From contig NZ_CP015453.1 in the NCBI RefSeq assembly GCF_003096095.1, positions 186,001 to 250,000 on the forward strand: a stretch of DNA of 64,000 nucleotides. The letters are read 5' to 3'. The notes below the pieces were generated by a model that ran no database searches, was not told the DNA's origin, and saw only the letters and a program-made list of their open reading frames with translations. The translations under genes were made by a program, and so were the position numbers. Position 1 is the first letter of the stretch. The number at the start of each line of letters is the position of its first letter. This DNA comes from Dietzia psychralcaliphila. GTDB taxonomy: Bacteria; Actinomycetota; Actinomycetes; Mycobacteriales; Mycobacteriaceae. This document shows, piece after piece, positions 1 through 7,963 of this stretch.

Positions 1-504
1 GTGATTCGTGGGTTCGTCGAGAAGCATCACCGGCGCCTCCTGCGCAAAGGCTCTGGCCAATTGGGTGCGTTGTCGCTCTCCCCCGGACAGCGTCTGCCAC
101 CTGCGGTCGGCGAAGCCGGGCAGGCCCACCCGGTCGAGACCTGCGCTGATGGCCGACCGGTCGTCGTCGGAAAGGCCGTTCCATCGGCTCCGATGAGGAA
201 TCCGGCCCAACGCCACCACGTCGGCGACGGTCAGGTCCGTCTCCGTGGTGGGGTTCTGGCCGACAAAGGCGATGCTGCGGGCTCTCTCGGTGTCCCCCAA
301 CCCGGCGAGGGGCTGTCCGGCGAGCGTCACCGTTCCGGTGTGGGCGCGGTGGATCCCGGCGAGGCACCGGAGCAGGGACGTCTTTCCCGAACCGTTGGGT
401 CCGACGATGCCCAACACCTCGCCGGGATCCACGGACAGGGTGACCCGATCGACGATGGTGCGCGATCGCACCTTCCAGGAGACATCGTGCGCGGTGAGGG
501 TCAT
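1..504 (-). CDS. Metal-chelate ABC transporter ATPase (FecE/BtuD type), 3' end beyond the window
   Basis: ATP-hydrolysing subunit of an importer for an iron-siderophore or cobalamin-like chelate, acting on the cytoplasmic face of the membrane. The frame starts at ATG 504 and stays open for 168 codons to the window edge. Visible motifs: Walker A GPNGSGKT (residues 35-42), Q-loop region FVGQNP, ABC signature LSGGERQR (near residue 140) and Walker B LLDEPTNH at the truncated end. It lies 3 bp downstream of the permease stop codon, as the last visible gene of a four-gene operon whose substrate-binding lipoprotein comes first. The substrate cannot be read from this subunit; membership of the FecCD/BtuCDF class is clear from the neighbours. 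Confidence 0.93.
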   Translation of the reverse strand, partial: MTLTAHDVSWKVRSRTIVDRVTLSVDPGEVLGIVGPNGSGKTSLLRCLAGIHRAHTGTVTLAGQPLAGLGDTERARSIAFVGQNPTTETDLTVADVVALGRIPHRSRWNGLSDDDRSAISAGLDRVGLPGFADRRWQTLSGGERQRTQLARAFAQEAPVMLLDEPTNH

Positions 505-507
505 GCG

Positions 508-1548
508 TCACCCCGCCTCTCTCGGGTCGTGTCGACGCATGATCAGCAGGAACGCCGGAACGCCGATCAGGGCGGTGACCACCCCGACCGGGATCTCTGT
601 CGCCAACGCAGACCGGGCGATGGCGTCGGCCCAGATCAGGAAGACGGCGCCGATGCCGGCCGACCCCACGAGGAGGCCGCGATGTGCGGAGAGGCCGAGC
701 ATCCGCGCGGCGTGCGGGACGATCAATCCGACGAACCCGATCGCACCCACGGCCGCCACGACGGAGGCGACGACGAGAGCGGTGACAAGCACCATCTGCC
801 GCCGGACCCGCTCGATATCGATGCCCAGACCGGACGCCGACTCCGAACCGAACGCGAGTCCGTCGAGGGTGAGGCTCCCCATCCAGAACACGACTCCGGC
901 GACAGCGGTGACCGTCGCGACCACGCCCAGGGAGTCCCACCGCGCCGTCGACATCGATCCGAGCAGCCAGTAGAGGATGCCCCGGGCGGCGTCGGCGTCG
1001 CCGGCGGCCGTGACGATGAGCGAGGTCAGTGCCGCGAACAGCTGGCCCACCACCACGCCGATGAGCACGATCCGTGTCGAGGACGTGGACCCCCGGCCCA
1101 ACAGCACGAACACCAGGCTCAGAGAGAGGAGTGCACCAGCGAACGCGCCCGCCGACATGCTGATCGCGCCGCCGCCGACGCCGAGAACAAACACCAGCAC
1201 CGCGCCGGTCGAGGCCCCCGAGGACACCCCGAGCAGATACGGATCGGCGAGGGGATTGCCGGTGATCGCCTGCAGCACGCAGCCGCACATCGCCAGCGCG
1301 GCGCCGACCGCCGCCGCCATGAGTACCCGCGGCAGGCGCAGATCCCAGATGACCGAATCGATCAGTGGCGGCGGCAACTGGGCCGGAAGGCCGAGATGGC
1401 CCGCGATCGAGGCCAACACCGTCTGTGGCGCCAGGTCGGCCGAGCCCACCAGGACCGCGCTGACCACCGAGACGAGCAGGACGCCCCCGGTCAGCAGTCC
1501 GCCTCCCAGGCCCCTGCTGATTCTGCTCGACAGCAGGCCGGTGGTCAC
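508..1548 (-). CDS. FecCD-family ABC transporter permease
   Basis: Integral membrane permease of an iron-siderophore/cobalamin-type importer, 346 aa, the usual length for the BtuC/FecCD family with about ten membrane helices. Family signatures include LRLPRVLMAAAVGAALAMCG near residues 60-80, NPLADPYLLGVSSGAS, and the C-terminal GLIVPHAARMLG. I chose GTG 1548, which overlaps the upstream methyltransferase stop as GTGA and begins just before the first hydrophobic helix. A longer in-frame extension to 1740 is Arg/Pro-rich and lies antisense-like within the methyltransferase gene, so I rejected it. Co-transcribed with the lipoprotein, methyltransferase and ATPase. Confidence 0.92.
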   Translation of the reverse strand: MTTGLLSSRISRGLGGGLLTGGVLLVSVVSAVLVGSADLAPQTVLASIAGHLGLPAQLPPPLIDSVIWDLRLPRVLMAAAVGAALAMCGCVLQAITGNPLADPYLLGVSSGASTGAVLVFVLGVGGGAISMSAGAFAGALLSLSLVFVLLGRGSTSSTRIVLIGVVVGQLFAALTSLIVTAAGDADAARGILYWLLGSMSTARWDSLGVVATVTAVAGVVFWMGSLTLDGLAFGSESASGLGIDIERVRRQMVLVTALVVASVVAAVGAIGFVGLIVPHAARMLGLSAHRGLLVGSAGIGAVFLIWADAIARSALATEIPVGVVTALIGVPAFLLIMRRHDPREAG

Positions 1549-2312
1549 CGTTGGGCGAGGATCACATAGTCGTCGTAGTGCTGCCACGCCGTGCCCGCCT
1601 CGACGAATCCACCGACCCGGAGGGCGTCCACGTGAAAGTCGACACTCAGATCCGGAGTGGGCGGTCGGTCGGCGAACCGCCGTTCCCGCTCGGGCCCGTG
1701 AGCCGCCCACGGCCCGCTCGCCATTGCGGCGGGGAACCATTCGACCCAGGTCATCGCCCCGTCGGCCCGTCCGCGTTCCTGACTACGACGGTCGTCTGCG
1801 GCGGCGAGTTCCGCGAACAGTCGACGCCCGTCGCTCAACCGCAGGTGGTCGCCGTTGAGGAACACCCCGCCGGGTGGCAGTAGGCGCCCGAGGTCCTGAT
1901 AGAGGCGGGTCAGCACCGGTGGAGCCAGCCAGTGCAACGCGGTCGAGCTCGCGACGGCGTCGATTCGCGCGGAGGGGAGCGCGGTCATCCAGTCCGGGTC
2001 GACGAGGTCGGCGTCGATGAACTCAACCCGGTCACCGAACTCGGCGAGGGCATGGCGGCCGAGCTCGAGAAGGAGCGGGTCGTAGTCCACGGCCACCACC
2101 CGCACCGACTCGAAGCGCCGGAGCACCCGCTGGGCCAGCGACCCGGGACCACACGCGAGGTCCAGGACCGTCGACCCGGGCGTGATGGCCGAGGCCAGGG
2201 CGTCGAGCATGACTTCGAACCGGGCCTCTCGGTGAGTGATGTACGCGGCCTGCTGGGAGTCCCAGGCCCGCAGGAGTTCGCGAGCCCGCGTCTCGTCTGG
2301 TGAGTCCGTCAC
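1545..2312 (-). CDS. Class I SAM-dependent methyltransferase inside an ABC importer operon
   Basis: 255-aa protein with a Rossmann methyltransferase fold. SAM-binding motif I is VLDLACGPGSL (residues 49-59), followed by an acidic VVAVDYD strand-end and a later FIDADLVDPDW segment typical of motif III. GTG start 2312 overlaps the preceding lipoprotein gene's stop, and its own stop overlaps the permease start, so it is translationally coupled on both sides. The methyl acceptor is unknown. Its position between the binding-protein and permease genes suggests it acts on the imported chelate or its metabolites, but that is inference from context only. Confidence 0.85.
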   Translation of the reverse strand: MTDSPDETRARELLRAWDSQQAAYITHREARFEVMLDALASAITPGSTVLDLACGPGSLAQRVLRRFESVRVVAVDYDPLLLELGRHALAEFGDRVEFIDADLVDPDWMTALPSARIDAVASSTALHWLAPPVLTRLYQDLGRLLPPGGVFLNGDHLRLSDGRRLFAELAAADDRRSQERGRADGAMTWVEWFPAAMASGPWAAHGPERERRFADRPPTPDLSVDFHVDALRVGGFVEAGTAWQHYDDYVILAQR

Positions 2313-3307
2313 TGGAACACCCCTGTCGTGGTGAGCCAGTCGCCGAGTTCGGCGACCGCGTCGATGGACCGGATCGACGGGTCCATGGCGGTCCCGGAGA
2401 GTGCGACGATCCGATCACCACGGACCGCCGAGAGGTTGGATGCCACCGGATCGGACCGCAACTGGGTGATCTTGTCCTCCGCACTGTCGCCCGGGCGGCC
2501 CCGACTGCTCAGGTCGGCCACGACGATCACATCGGGGTCCCTCTGCGCGATCTGCTCCCACGACATCTCGGGCCAGGCGCTGGAGGTGACGTCGTCGAAC
2601 GCGTTGCGGAGCCCGACCGCCTCACTGATCGCCGACGGCATGCCGCCCGCACCGGCCACGATCGGGGGGCCGTTGTAGAAGGAGTAGATCCATACCGCGG
2701 TCGGTTGTTCCGTCGCGTCCCGCGTGGCCTCGTCGAGCACCTGTTGCTGCTCGGCGATCAGCTGCTCGGCCGAGTCCTCGACGCCGAAGACGCGGCCCAG
2801 GTCGCGGTACTCGTCGAACAGTCCCTGAAAGGACGCAGGGGAGGACGGAGCTGCGCCGGGGCAGCCGGCCTCCGAGGCGTAGGAGGGGACCCCCAGTGAG
2901 TCGAGTTCGTCGAGAGTGCCGACTCCGTCCGCGCTGTAGAACGACCCCAAGGTCGAGTACGTGAAGTCAGGCAACGCCTCGCGCAGCTGTTCTGCCGAGA
3001 TGGTCTCCGGGTTGATCACCGGCACCTCGTCGAAGGCCTCCGCCAGCTCCGGAAGGGGCTCGTCGACCTGGTAACCCTGCCCGACCATCTGGTCGCCGAG
3101 TCCCAGTGCCAGCAGGATCTCGGTCGCGTTCTGCTCGAGCGTGACCGCGCGTTCCGGCGGGGAGTCCACGTGGAGCTCGCGGCCGCAGTTCTCGAAAGTC
3201 ACGGACTCGGCCGGCGAAGCTGTTGCCTGGTCGGTGTCCGGACCGCCGCAGGCGACGAGGCCTGCGGTCAGCAGCGCACCGCCGACGATAATGGGAATCA
3301 TTTTCAT
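2309..3307 (-). CDS. Periplasmic metal-chelate-binding lipoprotein (FepB/BtuF type)
   Basis: 332-aa solute-binding lipoprotein that delivers a chelate to the FecCD-type permease. The signal peptide is followed by lipobox LVAC with the lipidated Cys at residue 20. The mature part opens with FENCGRELHVDSPPERAVTL, a hallmark of the iron(III)/cobalamin-binding family, with later DPDVIVVADL and SNLSAVRGDRIVAL segments. It is the first gene of the reverse-strand operon. Its ATG is nearly leaderless: a partial match to the actinobacterial iron (DtxR/IdeR) box overlaps the start codon. This hints at iron-responsive control and a siderophore substrate, but cobalamin or another chelate is not excluded. 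Confidence 0.9.
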   Translation of the reverse strand: MKMIPIIVGGALLTAGLVACGGPDTDQATASPAESVTFENCGRELHVDSPPERAVTLEQNATEILLALGLGDQMVGQGYQVDEPLPELAEAFDEVPVINPETISAEQLREALPDFTYSTLGSFYSADGVGTLDELDSLGVPSYASEAGCPGAAPSSPASFQGLFDEYRDLGRVFGVEDSAEQLIAEQQQVLDEATRDATEQPTAVWIYSFYNGPPIVAGAGGMPSAISEAVGLRNAFDDVTSSAWPEMSWEQIAQRDPDVIVVADLSSRGRPGDSAEDKITQLRSDPVASNLSAVRGDRIVALSGTAMDPSIRSIDAVAELGDWLTTTGVFQ

Positions 3308-3325
3308 TAGGGCAGGCTAGCACTG
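3307..3325. promoter_or_regulatory. Possible DtxR/IdeR iron box at the binding-protein start
   Basis: The 19 bases TTAGGGCAGGCTAGCACTG match the classical iron-box consensus at 12 of 19 positions, mostly in its left two-thirds. The site overlaps the start codon of the lipoprotein gene, where repression by an iron-loaded regulator would be expected for a leaderless promoter. This is pattern matching by eye; the right half is poor. Confidence 0.35.
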
Positions 3326-3372
3326 CATCCGGCAGGGGTCATCCGGGGGGCGACGGCGAGTAGGGTGTGCGG

Positions 3373-3449
3373 TGACACGGGGTGCCCTGCAGGGGCTGAG
3401 ATCACACCCGAGCGAACCTGATCGAGTTTGTACTCGCGTAGGGATGTCT
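3373..3449 (+). promoter_or_regulatory. TPP riboswitch (thi-box)
   Basis: Contains the conserved thiamine-pyrophosphate aptamer elements in order: ACGGGGTGCC (3377-3386), GGGCTGAGAT (3393-3402), ACCCG (3416 region), GAACCTGATC (3414-3423) and GCGTAGGGA (3436-3444). P1 closes by pairing GACA (3374-3377) with TGTC (3445-3448). It reads toward the flavin monooxygenase at 3515, about 65 nt downstream, so high TPP should repress that gene. No thiamine-biosynthesis gene follows it in this window. Confidence 0.93.
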
Positions 3450-3514
3450 TTGGTGCATCTACGGCTGCATCTGCTCGTGCGGTGGTCCCCTCCACGATCA
3501 TCGCAAGGAGAACA

Positions 3515-4909
3515 ATGACGTCGAGCCACGAGGCGGCGCGCGATCGCAGCCCCCGGAGAATTCGGCTGAACGCCTTCGCCATCAACGGTGTGGGCCATCA
3601 GGTCCCGGGGATCTGGCGGCATCCCGCTGATCGGTCCCGGGATTATCGCGACCTCGAGCACTGGACTCGTCTCGCCCGACTGTTGGAGGAAGGACTGTTC
3701 GACGGCATCTTCCTCGCGGACGCACTGGGGCCGTATGACGTCTACGGCGGTAGTGCCGATGCCGCCCTGCGAACTGCGGCAAAGATTCCGATGAACGACC
3801 CGATGATGCTGGTGAGTGCCATGGCGGCGGTCACTGAGAACCTCGGTTTCGGCATCACGGCGAGCACGTCCGCGGAGCACCCGTACACCTTTGCCCGGCG
3901 GATGTCGACGCTTGACCACCTCACCCGGGGCCGAGTGGGGTGGAACGTGGTCACGGGGTACCTGAAGAGCGCGGCGCAGAACCTGGGAGAGGGCGACCAA
4001 CTCTCCCACGACGAGCGCTACGACCGGGCGGACGAGTACCTGGAGGTGCTCTACAAGCTGTGGGAGGGATCCTGGGAGGACGACGCGGTGGTTCTGGATG
4101 CGGAGCGGGACATTTTTGCCGACCCGGCGAAGGTCCACCCCATCGGCCACAACGGGACGTACTTCACCGTTCCCGGTGTTCATCTGTCGGAGCCTTCTCC
4201 CCAGCGGACCCCGGTGATCTATCAGGCCGGCGCCTCCGAGCGGGGTGTTCGCTTCGCCACCGAGAACGCGGAGGCGATCTTCGTGGCGTCCCCGACTCTC
4301 GCCCAGACCAGTGACCAGGTCGGTCGGATCCGGGCGGGATTGGAGGCGGCAGGGCGTGGGCGGGACGCCGCGCGCATATACGCGCTGCTCACGATCGTCG
4401 TCGACCAGACCGATGCGGCGGCCGCCGAGAAGTATCGCGACATCTTCTCCTACGCGTCGGAGACGGGCACTCTGGTGCTCAACTCGGGATGGTCGGGAAT
4501 CGATCTCTCCCAGCAGGACCTCGACGCTCCTCTGGATCCGGTCGCCACGGATGCCATCCAGACCACGGTGTCGAGCCTGTCGGGAGCCGCGGACCCGGAC
4601 GGGCGGTGGACGTTGCGCGACAGTGCCCGGTTCAACGCGACGGGCGGCCCCGTGGTGGTGGGCTCGGGGGACACTGTTGCGGATGCCCTGGAGCACGTCA
4701 TGGCGGAAACGGACGTCGACGGCTTCAACCTGGCCTACGCGCTCAATCCCGGTACCTGGGAGGACGTCATCGAGTTCCTTGTCCCTGTGTTGCAGCGCCG
4801 CGGACTGTATCCGCGGGCCGCGGAGTCGGGCACGCTCCGCTCCCGGATGTTCGGCGACGGCGACCTGCTGCCGGAATCTCACCGTGGGGCGGCCTTCCGT
4901 CGCCGGTGA
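3515..4909 (+). CDS. TPP-riboswitch-controlled LLM-class flavin monooxygenase (NtaA/SnaA/DszA family)
   Basis: 464-aa FMNH2-dependent monooxygenase of the bacterial-luciferase-like superfamily, working with a separate flavin reductase. Family features: the N-terminal strand with NGVGHQVPGIWRHP, the active-site loop GRVGWNVVTGYLKSAAQNLG, and the acceptor segment YQAGASERGVRFA. I chose ATG 3515 because AAGGAG lies at 3505-3510; an upstream in-frame ATG falls inside the riboswitch. Members oxidise or cleave C-S, C-N or ring bonds of small heterocycles. Control by a TPP riboswitch suggests a role in salvage or breakdown of thiamine-related pyrimidines, thiazoles or sulfur compounds. That role is inferred; the family assignment is secure. 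Confidence 0.88.
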   Translation: MTSSHEAARDRSPRRIRLNAFAINGVGHQVPGIWRHPADRSRDYRDLEHWTRLARLLEEGLFDGIFLADALGPYDVYGGSADAALRTAAKIPMNDPMMLVSAMAAVTENLGFGITASTSAEHPYTFARRMSTLDHLTRGRVGWNVVTGYLKSAAQNLGEGDQLSHDERYDRADEYLEVLYKLWEGSWEDDAVVLDAERDIFADPAKVHPIGHNGTYFTVPGVHLSEPSPQRTPVIYQAGASERGVRFATENAEAIFVASPTLAQTSDQVGRIRAGLEAAGRGRDAARIYALLTIVVDQTDAAAAEKYRDIFSYASETGTLVLNSGWSGIDLSQQDLDAPLDPVATDAIQTTVSSLSGAADPDGRWTLRDSARFNATGGPVVVGSGDTVADALEHVMAETDVDGFNLAYALNPGTWEDVIEFLVPVLQRRGLYPRAAESGTLRSRMFGDGDLLPESHRGAAFRRR

Positions 4910-5006
4910 CGCGATGGGTGCGCCGCATCCCCGACCTGAACCCGCGCGACGTGACCGCGTGCGACCACGCGCTCCTCGAGCGTGGAACCCCGCTCCCGGC
5001 GGCGAC

Positions 5007-6314
5007 CTACAGAGGTACGAGGTCGACCTCAGCGCCGGCCGGGAGGGAGGTCACGTCGGCGGGAATCTCGATGAGTACATCTGCCCGGGCCATCGACGCC
5101 ACGAGATGCGACCCCGGGCCGGAGACCGGGTCCACAACGGGCAGGTCCCCGCCGGAGGGCGCGGCGGACGGGGTGGCGGGAGGGTCGGTGGCCAGCGCGC
5201 CCCGGAGATACTGTGTCTTCCCGGAGGGGGAGTGGACCGCGCGCGAGAGCCGGGCCCGTCCGGTCGGCACGGGTGCGCGGCCCACGGCCTCGAGGATCAC
5301 CGGACGCAGCAGCACCACGAACGACACCAGCGCGCTGACAGGGTTGCCCGGCAGGCACACCACCGGCGTGTCCCGCCACGCCGAGAGCCCCTGCGGACCC
5401 CCGGGCTGCATGGCGACCGGGGCGAACCGGGCCCCCTCGCGGTCCACCAGGACCTGACGCACCACCTCGGCGTCGCCCATGGACACCGCCCCGACGGTCA
5501 CCACGAGGTCGGCGTCCCCGGCCGCGATGTCGAGTGCGGCAGTGAAGTCGTCCCGGTCGTCACTGCTGATCACGGTCGCGGTGATCTCGCACCCGCAGGC
5601 CTTGAGCGCCGCCGCGAGCGTGATGGAGTTGGACTCCCAGATCTGGCCCGGCTCCAGGGGCCGCCCGGGTGCGACGAGCTCGGAGCCCGTGGCCACCACG
5701 CCGACCCGCGGGCGCGGACGCACGTCGAGGCCTGACTCCCCGAGCGAGGCCGCCGCCGCCAGGTGCCGGGCCTCGAGCCGGACCCCGGCGGGGATCACCA
5801 CGTCGCCCGCGCGGACGTCGTCTCCGGGCCGCCGGACGAACTCCCCCGCGGCCCGCGGGGCGTGGACCAGGACCGTCGCCGATCGACCGCCCGAGGGGGC
5901 GGCGGGGTCGGCAGGGTCGGCGGAGCCTTCGACGGAGGTGTCCTCCACTGGGACTACGCAATCCGCACCACCGGGCAGGGGCGCCCCGGTCATCACCTTG
6001 CAGGCCTCGTCGTCGTCGACCCCCGGCCCCGGACCGTCACCGGCGTGGGTCGTCCCCACCACGCGGAGCCGCGCCGGCGAGTCCGGACCGGCTCCCGCGA
6101 CGTCGGCCGACCGCACCGCATAGCCGTCCATCTGGGAATTCACGAACAGGGGAAGATCCACCGACGCGAGCAGATCTCGTGCGAGCACCGAGTCCGCGCA
6201 CGCCGAGATCGGCAACCGCGTGCTCTGGGCGGCCCGCTCCAGTACCGGTGCGAGGTGAGTGCGCAGGAGCTCTCGGTACTCGGAGGGCGACGGGCGGTCG
6301 GGGTAGGAAGCCAT
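5007..6314 (-). CDS. moeA: Molybdopterin molybdenumtransferase MoeA
   Basis: 435-aa enzyme that inserts molybdate into adenylated molybdopterin in the final step of molybdenum-cofactor synthesis. Visible features: NSQMDGYAVRSADV in the N-terminal part, the proline-rich GAPLPGGADCVVPVEDT segment, the molybdopterin-binding core near VVTVGAVSMGDAEVV, and CLPGNPVSALVSFVVLLRP, all MoeA/MogA-like signatures. Start ATG 6314 precedes the conserved N-terminus; longer upstream reading is antisense to the permease and was rejected. It is divergent from the uracil/xanthine permease and convergent with the monooxygenase. Other Moco genes (moaA, moaD, modA) lie 1.6-4 kb away on the other strand. Confidence 0.93.
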   Translation of the reverse strand: MASYPDRPSPSEYRELLRTHLAPVLERAAQSTRLPISACADSVLARDLLASVDLPLFVNSQMDGYAVRSADVAGAGPDSPARLRVVGTTHAGDGPGPGVDDDEACKVMTGAPLPGGADCVVPVEDTSVEGSADPADPAAPSGGRSATVLVHAPRAAGEFVRRPGDDVRAGDVVIPAGVRLEARHLAAAASLGESGLDVRPRPRVGVVATGSELVAPGRPLEPGQIWESNSITLAAALKACGCEITATVISSDDRDDFTAALDIAAGDADLVVTVGAVSMGDAEVVRQVLVDREGARFAPVAMQPGGPQGLSAWRDTPVVCLPGNPVSALVSFVVLLRPVILEAVGRAPVPTGRARLSRAVHSPSGKTQYLRGALATDPPATPSAAPSGGDLPVVDPVSGPGSHLVASMARADVLIEIPADVTSLPAGAEVDLVPL

Positions 6315-6389
6315 GGCCCCACGGTAATCGCGTTGTACTGTGCCTACGGTCCGCGCGCGGGGCGCAGGCGGTGAACCAAAGGGGAGACG

Positions 6390-7832
6390 GTGGCGAGCAA
6401 GGCGCGGGGTTCGGGAAAGCTGTGGTCGGTTCACGGCGACGGCAAGAACATCAGGCCCGGTGAAGTGGTCGCCCCCATGGAGCGCCTGAGCTGGCCCCGG
6501 ACGATCGGGATCGGCGCCCAGCACGTGGTCTCGATGTTCGGCGCCACGTTCGTCTTCCCCATCATCATGGGGCTCAACCCGCAGCTCGCGATCCTCTTCT
6601 CCGGCGTGTGCACCCTGCTGTTCCTCGCGATCGTCAAGGGGCAGGTCCCCAGCTACCTGGGCACCTCCGTGGCGTTTGTCGGGGCCGTCGCGGCGATCCG
6701 CGCGCAGGGCGGCACGAGTGCGGAGGTCACCGGCGCGATGCTGGTGGCGGGTGCCACCCTCGCCGTCGTCGGCATCATCGTGCACGTCGTGGGCGGACGC
6801 GTGGTCACCGCCGTGCTGCCCCCGGTCGTGACCGGTGCCGTGGTGATGCTGCTGGGATTCAACCTGGCGCCCGTCGTGGCCGAGACGTACTGGCCACAGG
6901 ACCAGTGGGTGGCGCTGACGGTGATGATCGCGCTGGTGCTCATGACCGTGGGGCTCAGGGGCTTCGCCGGCCGGATCGCGATCTTCCTGGCACTGATCTT
7001 CGGCTACGTCCTGTCCTGGGTCCTCGACCTGGTGACCGGGCCCATCACCTCGTTCAGCGCCACCGCCGGCGAGGTGACCGAGCACCTGCGGGTGGACTGG
7101 TCGGGCGTCGGGTCCGCGCCGTGGCTCGGGTTGCCGCCCATGACCGACGAGGCCGCCGGAGTGGTGGGTATCCACGCGCCGGACTTCTCCCTGGCGTTCG
7201 TGCTGCTGATCGTCCCCGGGATCATCGCCCTGATCGCCGAGAACGCCGGGCACGTCAAGGCGATCGGCGAGATTACGCGCACCGAGACCGACGGCCTGAT
7301 GGGCCGCGCCCTGGCGGCCGACGGTGCGGGCACGGTCCTGGCCACCTCGTTCGGTGGATCGGCGACGACGACGTACGCCGAGAACATCGGCGTGATGGCC
7401 GCGACCAAGGTCTACTCCACCGCCGCCTACGTGGTGGCGGCGCTGACCGCGATCGTGCTGGGCTGCTCGCCCAAACTCGGCGCCGTCATCTCGGCGACGC
7501 CCGGCGGCGTGCTGGGCGGGATCACCGTGGTGCTGTACGGCATGATCGGCCTGCTCGGCGCCAAGATCTGGAAGGAGAACCGGGTCGACTTCGGCAACCC
7601 GCTGAACCTGGTCCCGGTCGCGGCGGGCGTGGTGATCGCCGTCGGCGACACGACCCTGAACGTGACCGACGACTTCCAGCTCGGCGGCATCGCTCTGGGC
7701 ACCCTCGTGGTGGTGCTGGGCTACCACCTCGCCCGGGTGATCGCGCCGCAGTTGAAGGAGCAGGCCGAGCGCGACGAGATCCACGAACTCACGCTGCTCG
7801 GGCCGAACCCCGACGTGGTGCCGGAGAGGTAG
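6390..7832 (+). CDS. Uracil/xanthine permease, NCS2 family
   Basis: 480-aa membrane transporter, the normal size for nucleobase:cation symporter-2 proteins with 14 helices. Diagnostic segments are FVFPIIMGLNPQLAILFSG near the start, LIAENAGHVKAIGEITRTE (helix 8 region), and FGGSATTTYAENIGVMAATK, the UraA/PyrP-type substrate motif. GTG 6390 is preceded by GGGGAGA. Substrate is probably uracil (UraA/PyrP-like), though xanthine transporters share the motif. It stands alone between Moco genes; xanthine oxidation is a molybdoenzyme reaction, which could explain the neighbourhood, but no dehydrogenase is visible. Confidence 0.9.
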   Translation: MASKARGSGKLWSVHGDGKNIRPGEVVAPMERLSWPRTIGIGAQHVVSMFGATFVFPIIMGLNPQLAILFSGVCTLLFLAIVKGQVPSYLGTSVAFVGAVAAIRAQGGTSAEVTGAMLVAGATLAVVGIIVHVVGGRVVTAVLPPVVTGAVVMLLGFNLAPVVAETYWPQDQWVALTVMIALVLMTVGLRGFAGRIAIFLALIFGYVLSWVLDLVTGPITSFSATAGEVTEHLRVDWSGVGSAPWLGLPPMTDEAAGVVGIHAPDFSLAFVLLIVPGIIALIAENAGHVKAIGEITRTETDGLMGRALAADGAGTVLATSFGGSATTTYAENIGVMAATKVYSTAAYVVAALTAIVLGCSPKLGAVISATPGGVLGGITVVLYGMIGLLGAKIWKENRVDFGNPLNLVPVAAGVVIAVGDTTLNVTDDFQLGGIALGTLVVVLGYHLARVIAPQLKEQAERDEIHELTLLGPNPDVVPER

Positions 7833-7963
7833 GCGTGGAGGTGCCGGAACGGTAGCCGCCCGCCGGCGGGCGCAGGGGGTGAGCTGCAGGGGGCGCGGCC
7901 CGAGGCAAAGGCGCGGCCACGCGCCTACACTCGACCCGAACGCCCGGCAGATCGGAGGTGCGC

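Noticed and set aside
1-1569. 522-codon forward frame across the ABC importer genes
   Set aside because: Arg/Asp/Gly-rich shadow of the reverse-strand ATPase and permease, which have clear motifs.
4889-5457. Forward frame after the monooxygenase with a locally protein-like stretch
   Set aside because: Runs antisense into moeA, has no start or ribosome site, and no recognisable domain; probably chance.
6315-7784. N-terminal extension of moeA to 7784
   Set aside because: The extension is antisense to the uracil/xanthine permease and Arg/His/Asp-rich; the MoeA N-terminus begins at 6314.
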